Assembly: GCA_964426135.1 (NCBI GenBank)
Contig: CAYRPN010000083.1
Span: 1-25,886 of the forward strand
Length of the DNA stretch: 25,886 bases
Direction: 5' to 3'
DNA from: CAYRPN01 sp964426135
GTDB taxonomy: Bacteria > Planctomycetota > Phycisphaerae > Phycisphaerales > Phycisphaeraceae
A program made the position numbers and the translations under genes. This document shows positions 1 through 9,800 of this stretch, one piece after another. Below the pieces are notes generated by a model that was not told where the DNA came from, did not search any database, and was given only the letters and a program-made list of their open reading frames with translations. Numbering within the stretch: position 1 is the first letter of the stretch; each line of letters begins with the position of its first letter.

Positions 1-122
1 TCGGAGCAATTATGGCTTTTCATACACGTTCTAAGAGGGAGGGGAATCGGAAACGGCCAAGTCGGGAAGTTATTTCGGTCACGATCCATAGCCAGACTCG
101 CCTCCGGTGGCCTCACCCAGCT

Positions 123-3100
123 TCATTGCGGCGGAATCACCGCGTCCGTCGGCACTGCGACTTCACGCTTCGCGAACGCGTCCGTCGCGTCCGGCACGCG
201 CCGCAACACCACCGGAACCAGCCACAGCGCCAGCGCGATCATCGCCAGCAGGCCCGCCGCCCACCAGCGCGATGCGACCTTCGCCTCCGGCGTCTCGGCT
301 TCCGCGTCGAACTGCAGTTCCATCGGCGCGTTGCTCTGCACCTGCACCGAACGGTTGAACTCCAGCACCCGCCCGCGCTGCGGCAGCGCCACCGCCAGCG
401 CCACCGTTTCGCCGGCCGCCTTCGCCTGCATGTCCGTCCACGCCCGCGTCTGCTCGGCGATGTGGTCGGTCTCCTCCTTGCCCAGCGACACCTTCGCCTT
501 CTGAATCGCCTCGGCGTTCAGCAATTCCAAGGCCATCGCGCCGGCGCCGGCTCCTTCCTGCTGCCGCAGACGGTCGCGCGAACCGAGCAGGCCCATCAGC
601 GCCAGGTCGTTGTTGAACTCCGTCAGCTTCACCCGCGCGTCTTCGTTGAACGCGGCATTGGAAGCCGAGTAGTGCACTGCCGCCTCCAGCGCCTGCTGCG
701 CGCGCTTCTGATCGCCCTTGCGCAGGTAGTCCTCGCCCCTGTGCTGCTGCTCCTGCGCCCAATTTGTGTTCGCCTGGTTGAAGTGGTACATGTTCCGCGT
801 GTACGTCTCGATGTTGAACACCTCGATCTTGCGGGCCATGACGAAATCGCGATTGATCGTGAGCGTGCCTTCAAACTCGCGGTAATCGAACTGTTCCGGC
901 AGGTACAGAATCCAGTTCACGTCCTTCAGGGGAAGATCAAAGCGAGGCCCGATCAGTTTCGGTTGGGTGCTCGACCAATCCGCCGGCGGCGGTGAAACGT
1001 AGGTGAACTCCACGGTGACATCCGCGCCTTCGCGGGCCGCCGCGCCCAGCGGGATCAACTCGACGCGCGCGCCGTTCTTCGTCGTTCGCGACGGCACGGG
1101 CGATTTGCCGTTCACCTGCACCGCCCACAGTTCGCTGTCCGGCGGCAGCATCACTTCCAGGTGCTGCTTGCTGTGCACGCGCAGGTCGATCCGCACGGAG
1201 GTCAGCGTGTGCCCCGTGTCGGCGACAACGCTCTTGATCAGCGTGCCCAGCGCGTCCGCCTGCAACAGGTTCGCCGCCTCGTGCCGCTGGGCGGAGAGCG
1301 TGACGGAATAATCCGCCGCCGCCGTGGATCGGCTGAACGCCGCGGATTCGAAACTCCGCGAGGTGAACAGCCTGGGAATCGTGCGCGGGTCCATCGCCTG
1401 CATCGCACCCGCGCCGCCCGACAGCGCCAGTTGCACTCGCGGCGCCGGCAGCACCACGAGGTAACCCGCCTGCCGTTCCACGCCCGTTGCCTTGATCGGC
1501 TCGAGCGTGATCATGCCCGCGCCCGCAACGGTCAGTGCGTACTTCGTTTCGTACCGCACCTCCAGCGAATACCGGCCCTCGAACCATTTGCGGTTCAGCT
1601 CGATGCGCCAGCGACCGCTGCCTTTCTCCACCTCGTTCTTGCGGGCGATGTCGCGGCCGAGAATCTGCACCGCCTCGGCGCCGCGCGGCAGTTGGATCTC
1701 GAACACCTTTGAGCCTGCGTTGTGCAGTCGATACGAGAGGTACTGCGTGTGCCGCACGATGCCTTCCACCACATCCGCCACGTGCAGGAAATCCGCCGTG
1801 ATCCGCGGCTTGATCACTTCCGTCGCCAGCGTCAGCGACCAGTCGGGCTGCGGCAGCTTGAAGCAAAGGACGCCGGGTTCGCGGATGCCGAACTCCAGCG
1901 GATCCACATCGTTCACGCCCGTTCGCTCGCCCACGGAAAGGATCACGCCCTTGTCGGATTTCACAATCAGCCGCCCGCTCGTCTTGGTCACGCCGGTGAC
2001 CTGCACGCGCGGCACCGTGATCTGCCCGGGCAGGCCCTGCACCGTGCGCGTGAGCTGAATCTTCAGCGGAATCGAGCCCAGGTGTTTCTCGCGCAGATGC
2101 ACCGTCACCGTGCGAATCTCGTTGGCGATGGACTCGTCCCAGTGACTGACCTGCGGCGCGGTGAGCACGTCGATCTCGTACGCGGCGGGCAACTTCAACT
2201 CGACCGCGAAAACCCCTGCCTTGGTCACATCCACCTTCACATCACTGTTGTACAGAAGCTGTTCGTCGGCGATCACGAACGTCACCGACTCTTCCGTGTG
2301 CAATTCCGGCTTCACCTCGACCACCTGCGCCGTCACGCTGTCGTCCGCCTTGTCCATGCGGAAGGCGTTGCGGACGGCGCTCTGCACTCCGGCTTCCCGC
2401 GCGAAATCGTCCACGTTCATCGTCGCCGGCGCCTTCTGCACGACGATCTGCACCGCCGGCGACGCGGTGAAGCCCAGCACGCCGCTGTGCCGCGCCGCGT
2501 CGGCGACGCTGATGGCGCCGATGGTCGCGTCATAAGGCAGTTTCTCCCGCGAAATCTGCGTGACCACCACCAGCGAGTATTCGCCCACCGCAGGCTCGGA
2601 CAGGCGCACTTCCAGTTCCTGCTTCGGAATGTCGTAACGCCAGGCGCCAATGGATTTGCCCTTGACCACCGTCACGGTCATGGGTTCCGGGACTCGGATG
2701 CGAATCTGCCGCAGTTCGCCTTGCGCGATCTGGAAGCGCACCAGGTGCTGGACTTCCACCAGGCTCGCATCGAATCGCGCGAGGCTGGTGGACTGCGAAT
2801 AGAAGACCGTCTTCTCCTGGCTGGTCTCGCGGGCCCGCGGCTTCCAGGCGACGGCCGCGTGATCCGACGGGCCCAGCAGCGCCGAAGCGGTGGTGGCGCC
2901 GTTGGCTTCCGCACGAGTCATGCGCAGTGCGCCGGCGACTTCCACATCCTGGCCGACCGCCGGCACTGTCAGCTTCACGCGCTTGGACAAAGCCTGCGGC
3001 AGCGCGAAGAAAAACGCACGCGACTGATCCTCGCCCGCCTTGGGCAGGGCGCTCAAGAACTTGAACGTCACATCATGCACGCCAGGCTTGCTGACAACGA

Positions 3101-6100
3101 GGTGATAACTCTTGCCCTGCAATTCAAGGCGAACGGGAGCATCCGCCTGGTCGGGCGTGAGCAGAATCGGCGCGTGATCGAGGAACACAGCTCGCGAAGG
3201 GTGATCGGCGCTGACGCGGATCGACAGATCCACCTCCACATGATCGCCATCGGCCTTGAGGGCAGCTTCGAGGCGCTGCAGCGTCGGCTCTTTGGGCGCC
3301 AGCGAGAGCACGCCGTCGGCGCGGGCGGCGGTTCCTGTGAGCATCGGCAGGACAACGCATGTGATCGCGGCGGCGACGGCTCCAGCGCGGCTCGGCGACG
3401 CGTTCAATCCAAACGCCGCGCGCCCGACCGCGCGCCAGACAAAGGACACGAGCACCAGCGTCGGCAGCAGCCAAGTGAAGACATGCAGCAGCACGCCCTC
3501 CAGAGCATTGAACTGGGCCGCGCCATAGAGGACGCCGACGATGCCGATGACGACGGCAGGGAAGCGGTAGGGGACCAGCCTGCTGAGCGTGGGAATTGCC
3601 TTGGCCAGCGCCGCCGCCAGAATCAGCAGGATGCACGCGATCGGCAGGAAGAATCCGCCGAAGAAGGTGGCGTGCTGCCGCCACTGCGGAATGATGCCGG
3701 CTTCGAGGGTCAGCGGCTCGGACGAGTTGGCGGTGACCGTCTGCGTGAGCGTGAGCGTGGAGAGCGCGTCATCGGCGCGGAACTCTTCCGACAGCGGCGG
3801 CGCCTGCGCCGCCAGCGTGCCCAGGCCGGTCAGCGCCATGACCGCGATGGCTCCGAACGCGAGGCGCAGCGCGGTTCGGCTGCGCAGGGCCGCGAAGATC
3901 ACCAGTGCCGCGCTGATCAGCGCGATCAGTAGCGTGCCGATGACGATCTGCCCCTGCAGTTGCGTGGCCCGCTCGCTGAACGCCGCTCGCCACTCACTCC
4001 AGCCCCACGCCCAACTCGCCGCGACGGAGTTCATCACCTGTCCGAGGCTGCCATGACGAATGGTGCGCGCCGAGGGCAGCAGGTTCGCCTCCGCCAGGTG
4101 AACGGACCACTCCGCCGGCGTGCGGATCGACCATGTCGTGAATGTCGAGTTGATTCCCTGCTTCGTGTCCGCGGTCGGCGTGGTCGGCGCAGCCAGGGCG
4201 ATGTGTCCGCTGAAGCCCAGTTCGCCGTGCAGCTTGCCGTACTCCACTTCGATCGTGACCGGCTCGTTCGGATTCTTCGTGCGCGGCAGCGTGATCATCA
4301 GAAGCTGCTTGTTCTTCGGATCCATTGAGGTCTTGGCGGGTTCCAGTTTGTCCACCAGCCGGTTGTTCTCGATCACGGTGACGCCGGCGCGGACGCGCCA
4401 GACAGTGACATCCTCCGCCGGCATGAGCAGCGGCAGGAACTGGCTCGCCGCATTCTTGATCTTGTAGCGCACCGTCGTGCGCGATTCGGTCGGCTCATCC
4501 TTGCGGGCGAACACGTCGGTGCGGATGTCCGTCACTTCGATCACCACGGGCAGCAGGCTCTGCCGCTCGAACGCATCCACCTTGAGTTTCACCGTGTGCG
4601 GCGGCTTGGTGAATGCAAAGGTGTGGAGAATCGGAGCATTGACGAGCAGCGCGAGATCGCGGGGCAGATCGCCCGGATCGATGACGCGGGCATCGCTGCC
4701 TGTGACGGTGGCCGGCGTGACATTGAGGTTCAGATGACTGGCGACCGCGAGGTAACCCGTCTGCGTCTGCACGCTGACGCCGTCGCACAGGATGCCGCCG
4801 AACTCCAGTTCTTCGCCCGCCTTGTAGGGCACGGTGAAAGTGATCGTCTGCGTGTGAACGTCGATGGCCTTGCGCGACAGTTTCAGGTGATAGATCTGCT
4901 TGTCCTTCTCATCGGCGCGCCAGGCGCGGTCCCGGCCGACGAACTCCACGTTGCGGTAGGCGGGCGGAATGCGGAAGGAGAGTTCATCCACCGGGGCGCC
5001 GGTGATGAAGTACGACAGCGCGATGGTGCCGTAGGCGACGCCGTCGGCGAGCGTGAGCAGGTGGAATGACTCGACGCGGATCGTCGCCGGCCGCTTGCGC
5101 GGTGCGACGGTCAGCGACCACGCGGCGTTGTTGAAGCTGTAGGCGAATTCCGTGCCGACCACGCGCTGCTGGGTGGACGCGGTGTTCATCTCGGTCAGGC
5201 CCTGGACCGCCGGTGGGTCGACGGCCACGCCCTGGTCCGGCTCCACGGCCACCACGATGAAGCTGCGCTTGATGTTCGCGCCGCGCACCGAGATGGAAGC
5301 GATCGCGTGGGCTGCCGCTAGCGGACTCTTGTTCAGTTGCAGCTTGTACTTCACCAGCGTCCGGCCGAGCACCGGCTGTTTGAAGCGGATATCCACCAGT
5401 CGCGTCGCCTGCCCCGCGACAATGGGTCGCGGCGTTCCGCCATCCACGTGCGCGCCCGTGATCTCGGCCACTTCCAGCGTGGCGGGCACTTCCAGTTGCA
5501 GTTCGCGCACCGGGGCTTCGCGCACCTCCAGGTCGATGCTGCCGGCGACGGTGAGATTCTCATCGCTGACGCCCACGACGATGTTCTGCATCGCGTCGAT
5601 CACCGGCACGATGTCCGCCAGCGCCAGCGACATCTGGTACGGCGTGGCCGCGTGCGTGAAGAAAAACGCCTTGCTTTCAGGCACCGCCCGCGTGTCGTTG
5701 CCGATGCGCGGGAAGGCGGCGCCGTTGATCTGCGACAAGCCGCCGGTCTGTTTGAGGACGAGCGCGATGGCGCTGTTCGTGCCGACGCACAGGCTGCCGC
5801 CGGCGCGGATGCCGCCCTGCGGTTCGATGACGGGCAGGCTCACCTGCGCCGGCAGCGCGGGCAGCGTGGTCTCGCCAAGCACCTGCAGGCCGTAGCGCCC
5901 GGTCTGCGGACGGTTGAGGTTCACGACGAGCGTGCCAGGCGAACCGGCGGGCGCGCCGGCGGCGGGGGGGTTCAGTTTCCAGTCGCGGATGAAGGAGCCG
6001 CGCACCTGCGTGACGCTCAAAGCCGCGGGCACCATGAAGATCAGTTCGCTCACCTGCCCCTGCGACACGGAGAAATCGTAGATCGTGTCGAGCTTCAGCA

Positions 6101-6722
6101 GCCCGGTGCTGACGGTGGCGATGGTGTTCGCTTCGCTGGCGAAAACGAGCTTCGCGTCCAGCGCCTGCACGGCGGGTTTCCAGCGGACCGTCATCGGCGC
6201 GCCGGGCGCGAGCAGGGCGGTGAGGGTGAGCTTGTCGCCGGCGACGTTGCGCTGCAGGCGGAGCGCGCCAGGCAACTGCACTTCCAAGTCCGCGCGATCG
6301 CAGACGATTTCGATGCTGCGCAGCCGAGCGGGCGGAAGGTCGACGATGGCCTCGCGCCACGCCCCGCTCTGCACCGCCGCCGCCCTCGCGGCGAAAGTGG
6401 CGGAAACTTTCTGCACGCCGGCTTTGGCGAAGGCGAGCGAATAGGTGCGGCGCTTGGCGTCATATTTCACCGCCGCGCCGGCCTTGGGTTCCACGAGTTC
6501 GTCGAGTCCCACGTCGCCGGCGGCAAGAGGCAACTCGCCGCCGTCCTTTGCCGCCGCGGCGTTCACGTCGAGCGAGAAGGTGAACGACTGGCCTTCGATC
6601 TTCGCGCTGACTTTCACGTCAGCGGCGGAGGCGTGAAGCCCTTCATCCAGCCCCCGCGCCGGACCGGCGGCCGAACATACCAACGCGAGTGCGAGCAACG
6701 ATGCAACAGTGCGAGTGATCAT
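123..6722 (-). CDS. Giant envelope protein with two related extracytoplasmic halves around a membrane core
   Basis: Encodes about 2199 residues; I recognise no named family and the function is unknown. The start is ATG at 6722, because an AGGAG box lies 6 nt upstream; a TTG two codons earlier is less likely. A signal peptide (ITRTVASLLALALVCSAAG) is followed by a long beta-rich extracytoplasmic part to about residue 920. Roughly six hydrophobic helices follow (925-1135), then a second large extracytoplasmic part, a helical TPR-like stretch near 1985-2060, and a C-terminal membrane helix (about 2150-2172) with a short basic tail. The two large parts are related: VRWKP...FIRDWKLN near 177-250 matches VAWKP...SIGAWRYD near 1290-1360, and further matches follow in order. 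It is the last gene after the sigma factor and anti-sigma/VWA genes, 146 bp downstream of the latter. I infer a surface or envelope role. Confidence 0.85.
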   Translation of the reverse strand: MITRTVASLLALALVCSAAGPARGLDEGLHASAADVKVSAKIEGQSFTFSLDVNAAAAKDGGELPLAAGDVGLDELVEPKAGAAVKYDAKRRTYSLAFAKAGVQKVSATFAARAAAVQSGAWREAIVDLPPARLRSIEIVCDRADLEVQLPGALRLQRNVAGDKLTLTALLAPGAPMTVRWKPAVQALDAKLVFASEANTIATVSTGLLKLDTIYDFSVSQGQVSELIFMVPAALSVTQVRGSFIRDWKLNPPAAGAPAGSPGTLVVNLNRPQTGRYGLQVLGETTLPALPAQVSLPVIEPQGGIRAGGSLCVGTNSAIALVLKQTGGLSQINGAAFPRIGNDTRAVPESKAFFFTHAATPYQMSLALADIVPVIDAMQNIVVGVSDENLTVAGSIDLEVREAPVRELQLEVPATLEVAEITGAHVDGGTPRPIVAGQATRLVDIRFKQPVLGRTLVKYKLQLNKSPLAAAHAIASISVRGANIKRSFIVVAVEPDQGVAVDPPAVQGLTEMNTASTQQRVVGTEFAYSFNNAAWSLTVAPRKRPATIRVESFHLLTLADGVAYGTIALSYFITGAPVDELSFRIPPAYRNVEFVGRDRAWRADEKDKQIYHLKLSRKAIDVHTQTITFTVPYKAGEELEFGGILCDGVSVQTQTGYLAVASHLNLNVTPATVTGSDARVIDPGDLPRDLALLVNAPILHTFAFTKPPHTVKLKVDAFERQSLLPVVIEVTDIRTDVFARKDEPTESRTTVRYKIKNAASQFLPLLMPAEDVTVWRVRAGVTVIENNRLVDKLEPAKTSMDPKNKQLLMITLPRTKNPNEPVTIEVEYGKLHGELGFSGHIALAAPTTPTADTKQGINSTFTTWSIRTPAEWSVHLAEANLLPSARTIRHGSLGQVMNSVAASWAWGWSEWRAAFSERATQLQGQIVIGTLLIALISAALVIFAALRSRTALRLAFGAIAVMALTGLGTLAAQAPPLSEEFRADDALSTLTLTQTVTANSSEPLTLEAGIIPQWRQHATFFGGFFLPIACILLILAAALAKAIPTLSRLVPYRFPAVVIGIVGVLYGAAQFNALEGVLLHVFTWLLPTLVLVSFVWRAVGRAAFGLNASPSRAGAVAAAITCVVLPMLTGTAARADGVLSLAPKEPTLQRLEAALKADGDHVEVDLSIRVSADHPSRAVFLDHAPILLTPDQADAPVRLELQGKSYHLVVSKPGVHDVTFKFLSALPKAGEDQSRAFFFALPQALSKRVKLTVPAVGQDVEVAGALRMTRAEANGATTASALLGPSDHAAVAWKPRARETSQEKTVFYSQSTSLARFDASLVEVQHLVRFQIAQGELRQIRIRVPEPMTVTVVKGKSIGAWRYDIPKQELEVRLSEPAVGEYSLVVVTQISREKLPYDATIGAISVADAARHSGVLGFTASPAVQIVVQKAPATMNVDDFAREAGVQSAVRNAFRMDKADDSVTAQVVEVKPELHTEESVTFVIADEQLLYNSDVKVDVTKAGVFAVELKLPAAYEIDVLTAPQVSHWDESIANEIRTVTVHLREKHLGSIPLKIQLTRTVQGLPGQITVPRVQVTGVTKTSGRLIVKSDKGVILSVGERTGVNDVDPLEFGIREPGVLCFKLPQPDWSLTLATEVIKPRITADFLHVADVVEGIVRHTQYLSYRLHNAGSKVFEIQLPRGAEAVQILGRDIARKNEVEKGSGRWRIELNRKWFEGRYSLEVRYETKYALTVAGAGMITLEPIKATGVERQAGYLVVLPAPRVQLALSGGAGAMQAMDPRTIPRLFTSRSFESAAFSRSTAAADYSVTLSAQRHEAANLLQADALGTLIKSVVADTGHTLTSVRIDLRVHSKQHLEVMLPPDSELWAVQVNGKSPVPSRTTKNGARVELIPLGAAAREGADVTVEFTYVSPPPADWSSTQPKLIGPRFDLPLKDVNWILYLPEQFDYREFEGTLTINRDFVMARKIEVFNIETYTRNMYHFNQANTNWAQEQQHRGEDYLRKGDQKRAQQALEAAVHYSASNAAFNEDARVKLTEFNNDLALMGLLGSRDRLRQQEGAGAGAMALELLNAEAIQKAKVSLGKEETDHIAEQTRAWTDMQAKAAGETVALAVALPQRGRVLEFNRSVQVQSNAPMELQFDAEAETPEAKVASRWWAAGLLAMIALALWLVPVVLRRVPDATDAFAKREVAVPTDAVIPPQ

Positions 6723-6728
6723 CAGCAA

Positions 6729-6733
6729 CTCCT
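6729..6733 (-). promoter_or_regulatory. Shine-Dalgarno box of the giant envelope protein gene
   Basis: AGGAG on the minus strand, 6 nt before the ATG at 6722. It decides the start in favour of this ATG over the TTG at 6728, which overlaps the normal spacer. Confidence 0.7.
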
Positions 6734-6774
6734 GGGAGCGGGTCGAGCCGTTAGTTGAGAGCTGTTAGAGAAAT

Positions 6775-6863
6775 CTTCAGCCTTCAGCCATTAGCTCCAA
6801 TCCAAAAGCCACAAACTGCGATTCACAATCCGCAATCAAATCCGAAATCCGAAATCCGAAATC
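6775..6863. repeat. Intergenic heptanucleotide tandem repeats
   Basis: This fills the gap between the VWA gene and the giant envelope gene. It holds two copies of CTTCAGC (6775-6788) and three full copies plus a partial one of AATCCGA (6839-6863), with degenerate related words between them. All units are 7 bp. It resembles the heptanucleotide STRR elements known from cyanobacteria; the role here is unknown. No promoter or terminator is evident in the gap, so read-through transcription is plausible. Confidence 0.8.
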
Positions 6864-6868
6864 TCCTC

Positions 6869-9800
6869 TCACGGCGCCCTCGGCAGCCCTTGCGCCTTGC
6901 GCACCAGGTCGAGCAGTTCCGCGGCCTTTTCATCGAGCGGCAACTGATTCACCACGCGCTCCAGCGTGCTGGTCAACTGCTGGAGCGAGCCATCCTTCGC
7001 GTGTTCGCTCTGGCGCAGAATCTCGGCGAACTCGGCCGCGCACGCCGCCAGGTAAAGGCGCGGCGCCTCGCCTGGGGTGCATCGCTTCACGAGGCTCGCC
7101 CCCACGTGCTGGGCGATCTCTTCGATCTTGTCCGTATCCGTGTTGCGGTAGCGCACGTAGACGATGCCCAGATCGGAAGCGTTCATCACCTGCGGGCCTG
7201 GGGTGTTGGCGGCGGGCGCGGTTGGGGGCGCGGGGCGGTTCGGCTGGGCCGCTTGAACCGGCCCCGCCTGCGGCCCGTGATCCACGGGTTGCGCGGCATC
7301 GATCAGTTCAAGTTCGTACAACGCCGTCGATGACTGCCCGCTGCCGACTTCCCCCGCGTCGATCTTGTCATTGCGGAAGTCCTTGTCGGCGATCGCGCGG
7401 TTCTCGTAGCCGATCAGGCGATATCGCCGGACCTTCGCCGGGTTGAACTCGACCTGGATCTTCGCGTCCTTGGCGATCGTCTGCAGCGTCGCGGTCAGTT
7501 CATCGACAAACACCCGCCTGGCCTCGCGCTGCGAGTCCACGAAGTAGTAAGCTCCGTCGCCCTTGTTCGCCAGCTTCTCCATCATGTTGTCGTCGTACGC
7601 GCCGGCACCGAATCCCACCGTCGTGCAGGCGATGCCCTGCTGACGGTAGCGATCGACGTAGCTGAGAATCGCCTCGGCCTCCGACTCGCCCACCGTCGCG
7701 ATGCCGTCGGAGCAGAGGATCACGCGATTGATCGCCCCAGCCTTGTGCGCCTGCTCGGCAAGCTGGTAGCCCGCCTGCAAACCCTTGAGCAGATTCGTCT
7801 GGCCCGTGGGTTGGATCGAGGCGATGGCCTCGATGATCTTGCTCTTCTGCGAGGCGGGCGTGGTCTGCAGCAGCGTGTGAACCTGCGAACCGAACGCCAC
7901 GATCGAAACCGTGTCCGACGGGTTGAGCTGCGAAACCAGCAGCGTCAGCGAATGCTGCACCAGCGGCAACCGATCAGCGCGGGACATCGAACCCGAAGCG
8001 TCGATGACCAGCACGAGATTCGCGGGCTTGCGGCCGTCGCGGCCGATCACTTTGCCCTTGACGCCGACCTTCAGCAGCACAGTGTTGCCTGCGCTGTCAC
8101 CGGCAAACGGCGCCGGCGCGGCTTCGGTGTGCACGGTGAAGACACCTTCGCCGCGCGTGGGATAGTTGTAATCGAACGCATTGACGAACTCCTCCATGCG
8201 CACGGAGCCGACGGGCGGCAGATAGCCGCGCTTCAGGTAACGCCGCGCGAGGCTGTAGGAAGCCGTGTCCACATCGAGGCCGAAGGTGGACTGGTTGTCC
8301 TCCTGCGCGAGCGTCCACGGATTGACGGGCACCACCTTGAAACTGGCGGCGGGCATGAGCTCGGCGGAGTCTTCCTCTTTCTCTTTCGCTCCAGCCTGAT
8401 CGCCAGGCGCTTCTCCGCGCAGTTTCGCCAGCAGTGCGGTGACGGCAAGATGCTGTTCAAGTGTGGTCTTGACAATCAGGTTGCCGTTGAGTTCGCGCAG
8501 ACTGGACACATCGCCGCCGCGTTCCGCCCATTCGCCCGGCTCGCCGACTTGCGACTGAATTTTCGTCGCCAACTCCATCACGGCGGCTTCGCGAGCCCGC
8601 ATTGCCGCCTCAGTCGCGCCATCTTTGATGGGCGGAATCAGTCCCGCCAGATCGTAAACCTTGGTGTCGGAGGTTCTCTGAAGGTCGCGGTGTGTGGAGA
8701 TATGAACCACGCCGTCGATGATGCTGTACCCGAGCTTGCCGCTGCGGGACGCCGCGCCGGCCTGTTCGAGTACCAGCCGAAGCGATTGTTCGGCTGGCAG
8801 GCTCTTGTCGAGCTTCAACGTGATCGGCAGGTTCTGCTCGACGCCCGCTGCTTCCAGCGCGTACCAGTTGACGAAGTAGTTCACGCCCGTGGTGTTGCGG
8901 AAATAGTCGACCACGTTGACGAGCTTGTTGCCTTCAAAGTTAGCGGGCAGCGGGTTCTTGAGTTTGTCTGCGATGCGGCGATTGAGTTCCGTGTCGGCAT
9001 TTTCCCGTTCGAGCGATCCGACCCGCGACGCGGTGATCTGCGGCCAGTCGCTCGGATCGGTGATCAGTTCGTTGTAGGGAATCGTGGCTTCGATCAGGCC
9101 AACCTGCTGTTTCGCAACTTTCAAACTGCGAAGCCGCATGTTCTCCTTGGACTTCACCGCCAACTGCGAGTCCTCAGTCATCGTCTTCATCGCTTCGGCG
9201 GCGGGATTTCCCGGATCGTCTTCCTGCTCTTGCTTGTCGATCGTTCGAAAAGCGACACTTTCCCGCTGTTTGACCACATCGACAATCTGCTGGCTGGTTT
9301 GATCGCGCAGCTTCGCGTAATCAGCCGCGCCCAGCACTTCAGCGCTCCGATTGATCACAGCCTGAGCCTGCTGCAAGCTCTCTTGAGCACCGAGATAATT
9401 CCGTTCCTCTGCCATTTTTTGCGCCTTGGCGACAAGCGCCTGATGCTCGGCGATGGCGGCTTGCGAATTGATCGCCTGTTGCGACTCAACACCGGCGGTG
9501 AGGCCTGTGAACTTTGCCAACTCCTTCTGGGTCTCATCAATCCGCCGGTCGAGATCCTTGTTCGCCGGATGCTCCGCGCTGCGCCGCCGTTCGTAGGAGT
9601 GGTAATCCCGCAGTTCCTTCAGCTTCGCGAGTTTCTCCGTGAGTTCCGCCACCTTGCCGCCGTCCTTCGCAGCGTTCTCTTTCGTGTCGTTCTCCAGGAC
9701 GGTTGCTTGTTGGGCAGCAATCACTGTTACGAGTCCGGCCCGCGGCTTCGCGCTCTGCGCTCGCTCGTCGGCCAGTTCGTCCTCAACCAACTTCTTTTCC

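Noticed and set aside
1722..3932. Long plus-strand open frame antisense to the giant envelope gene
   Set aside because: It is rich in Arg, His and Gln with no domain, typical of the mirror frame of a GC-rich gene. The minus-strand product has a signal peptide, membrane helices and an internal duplication.
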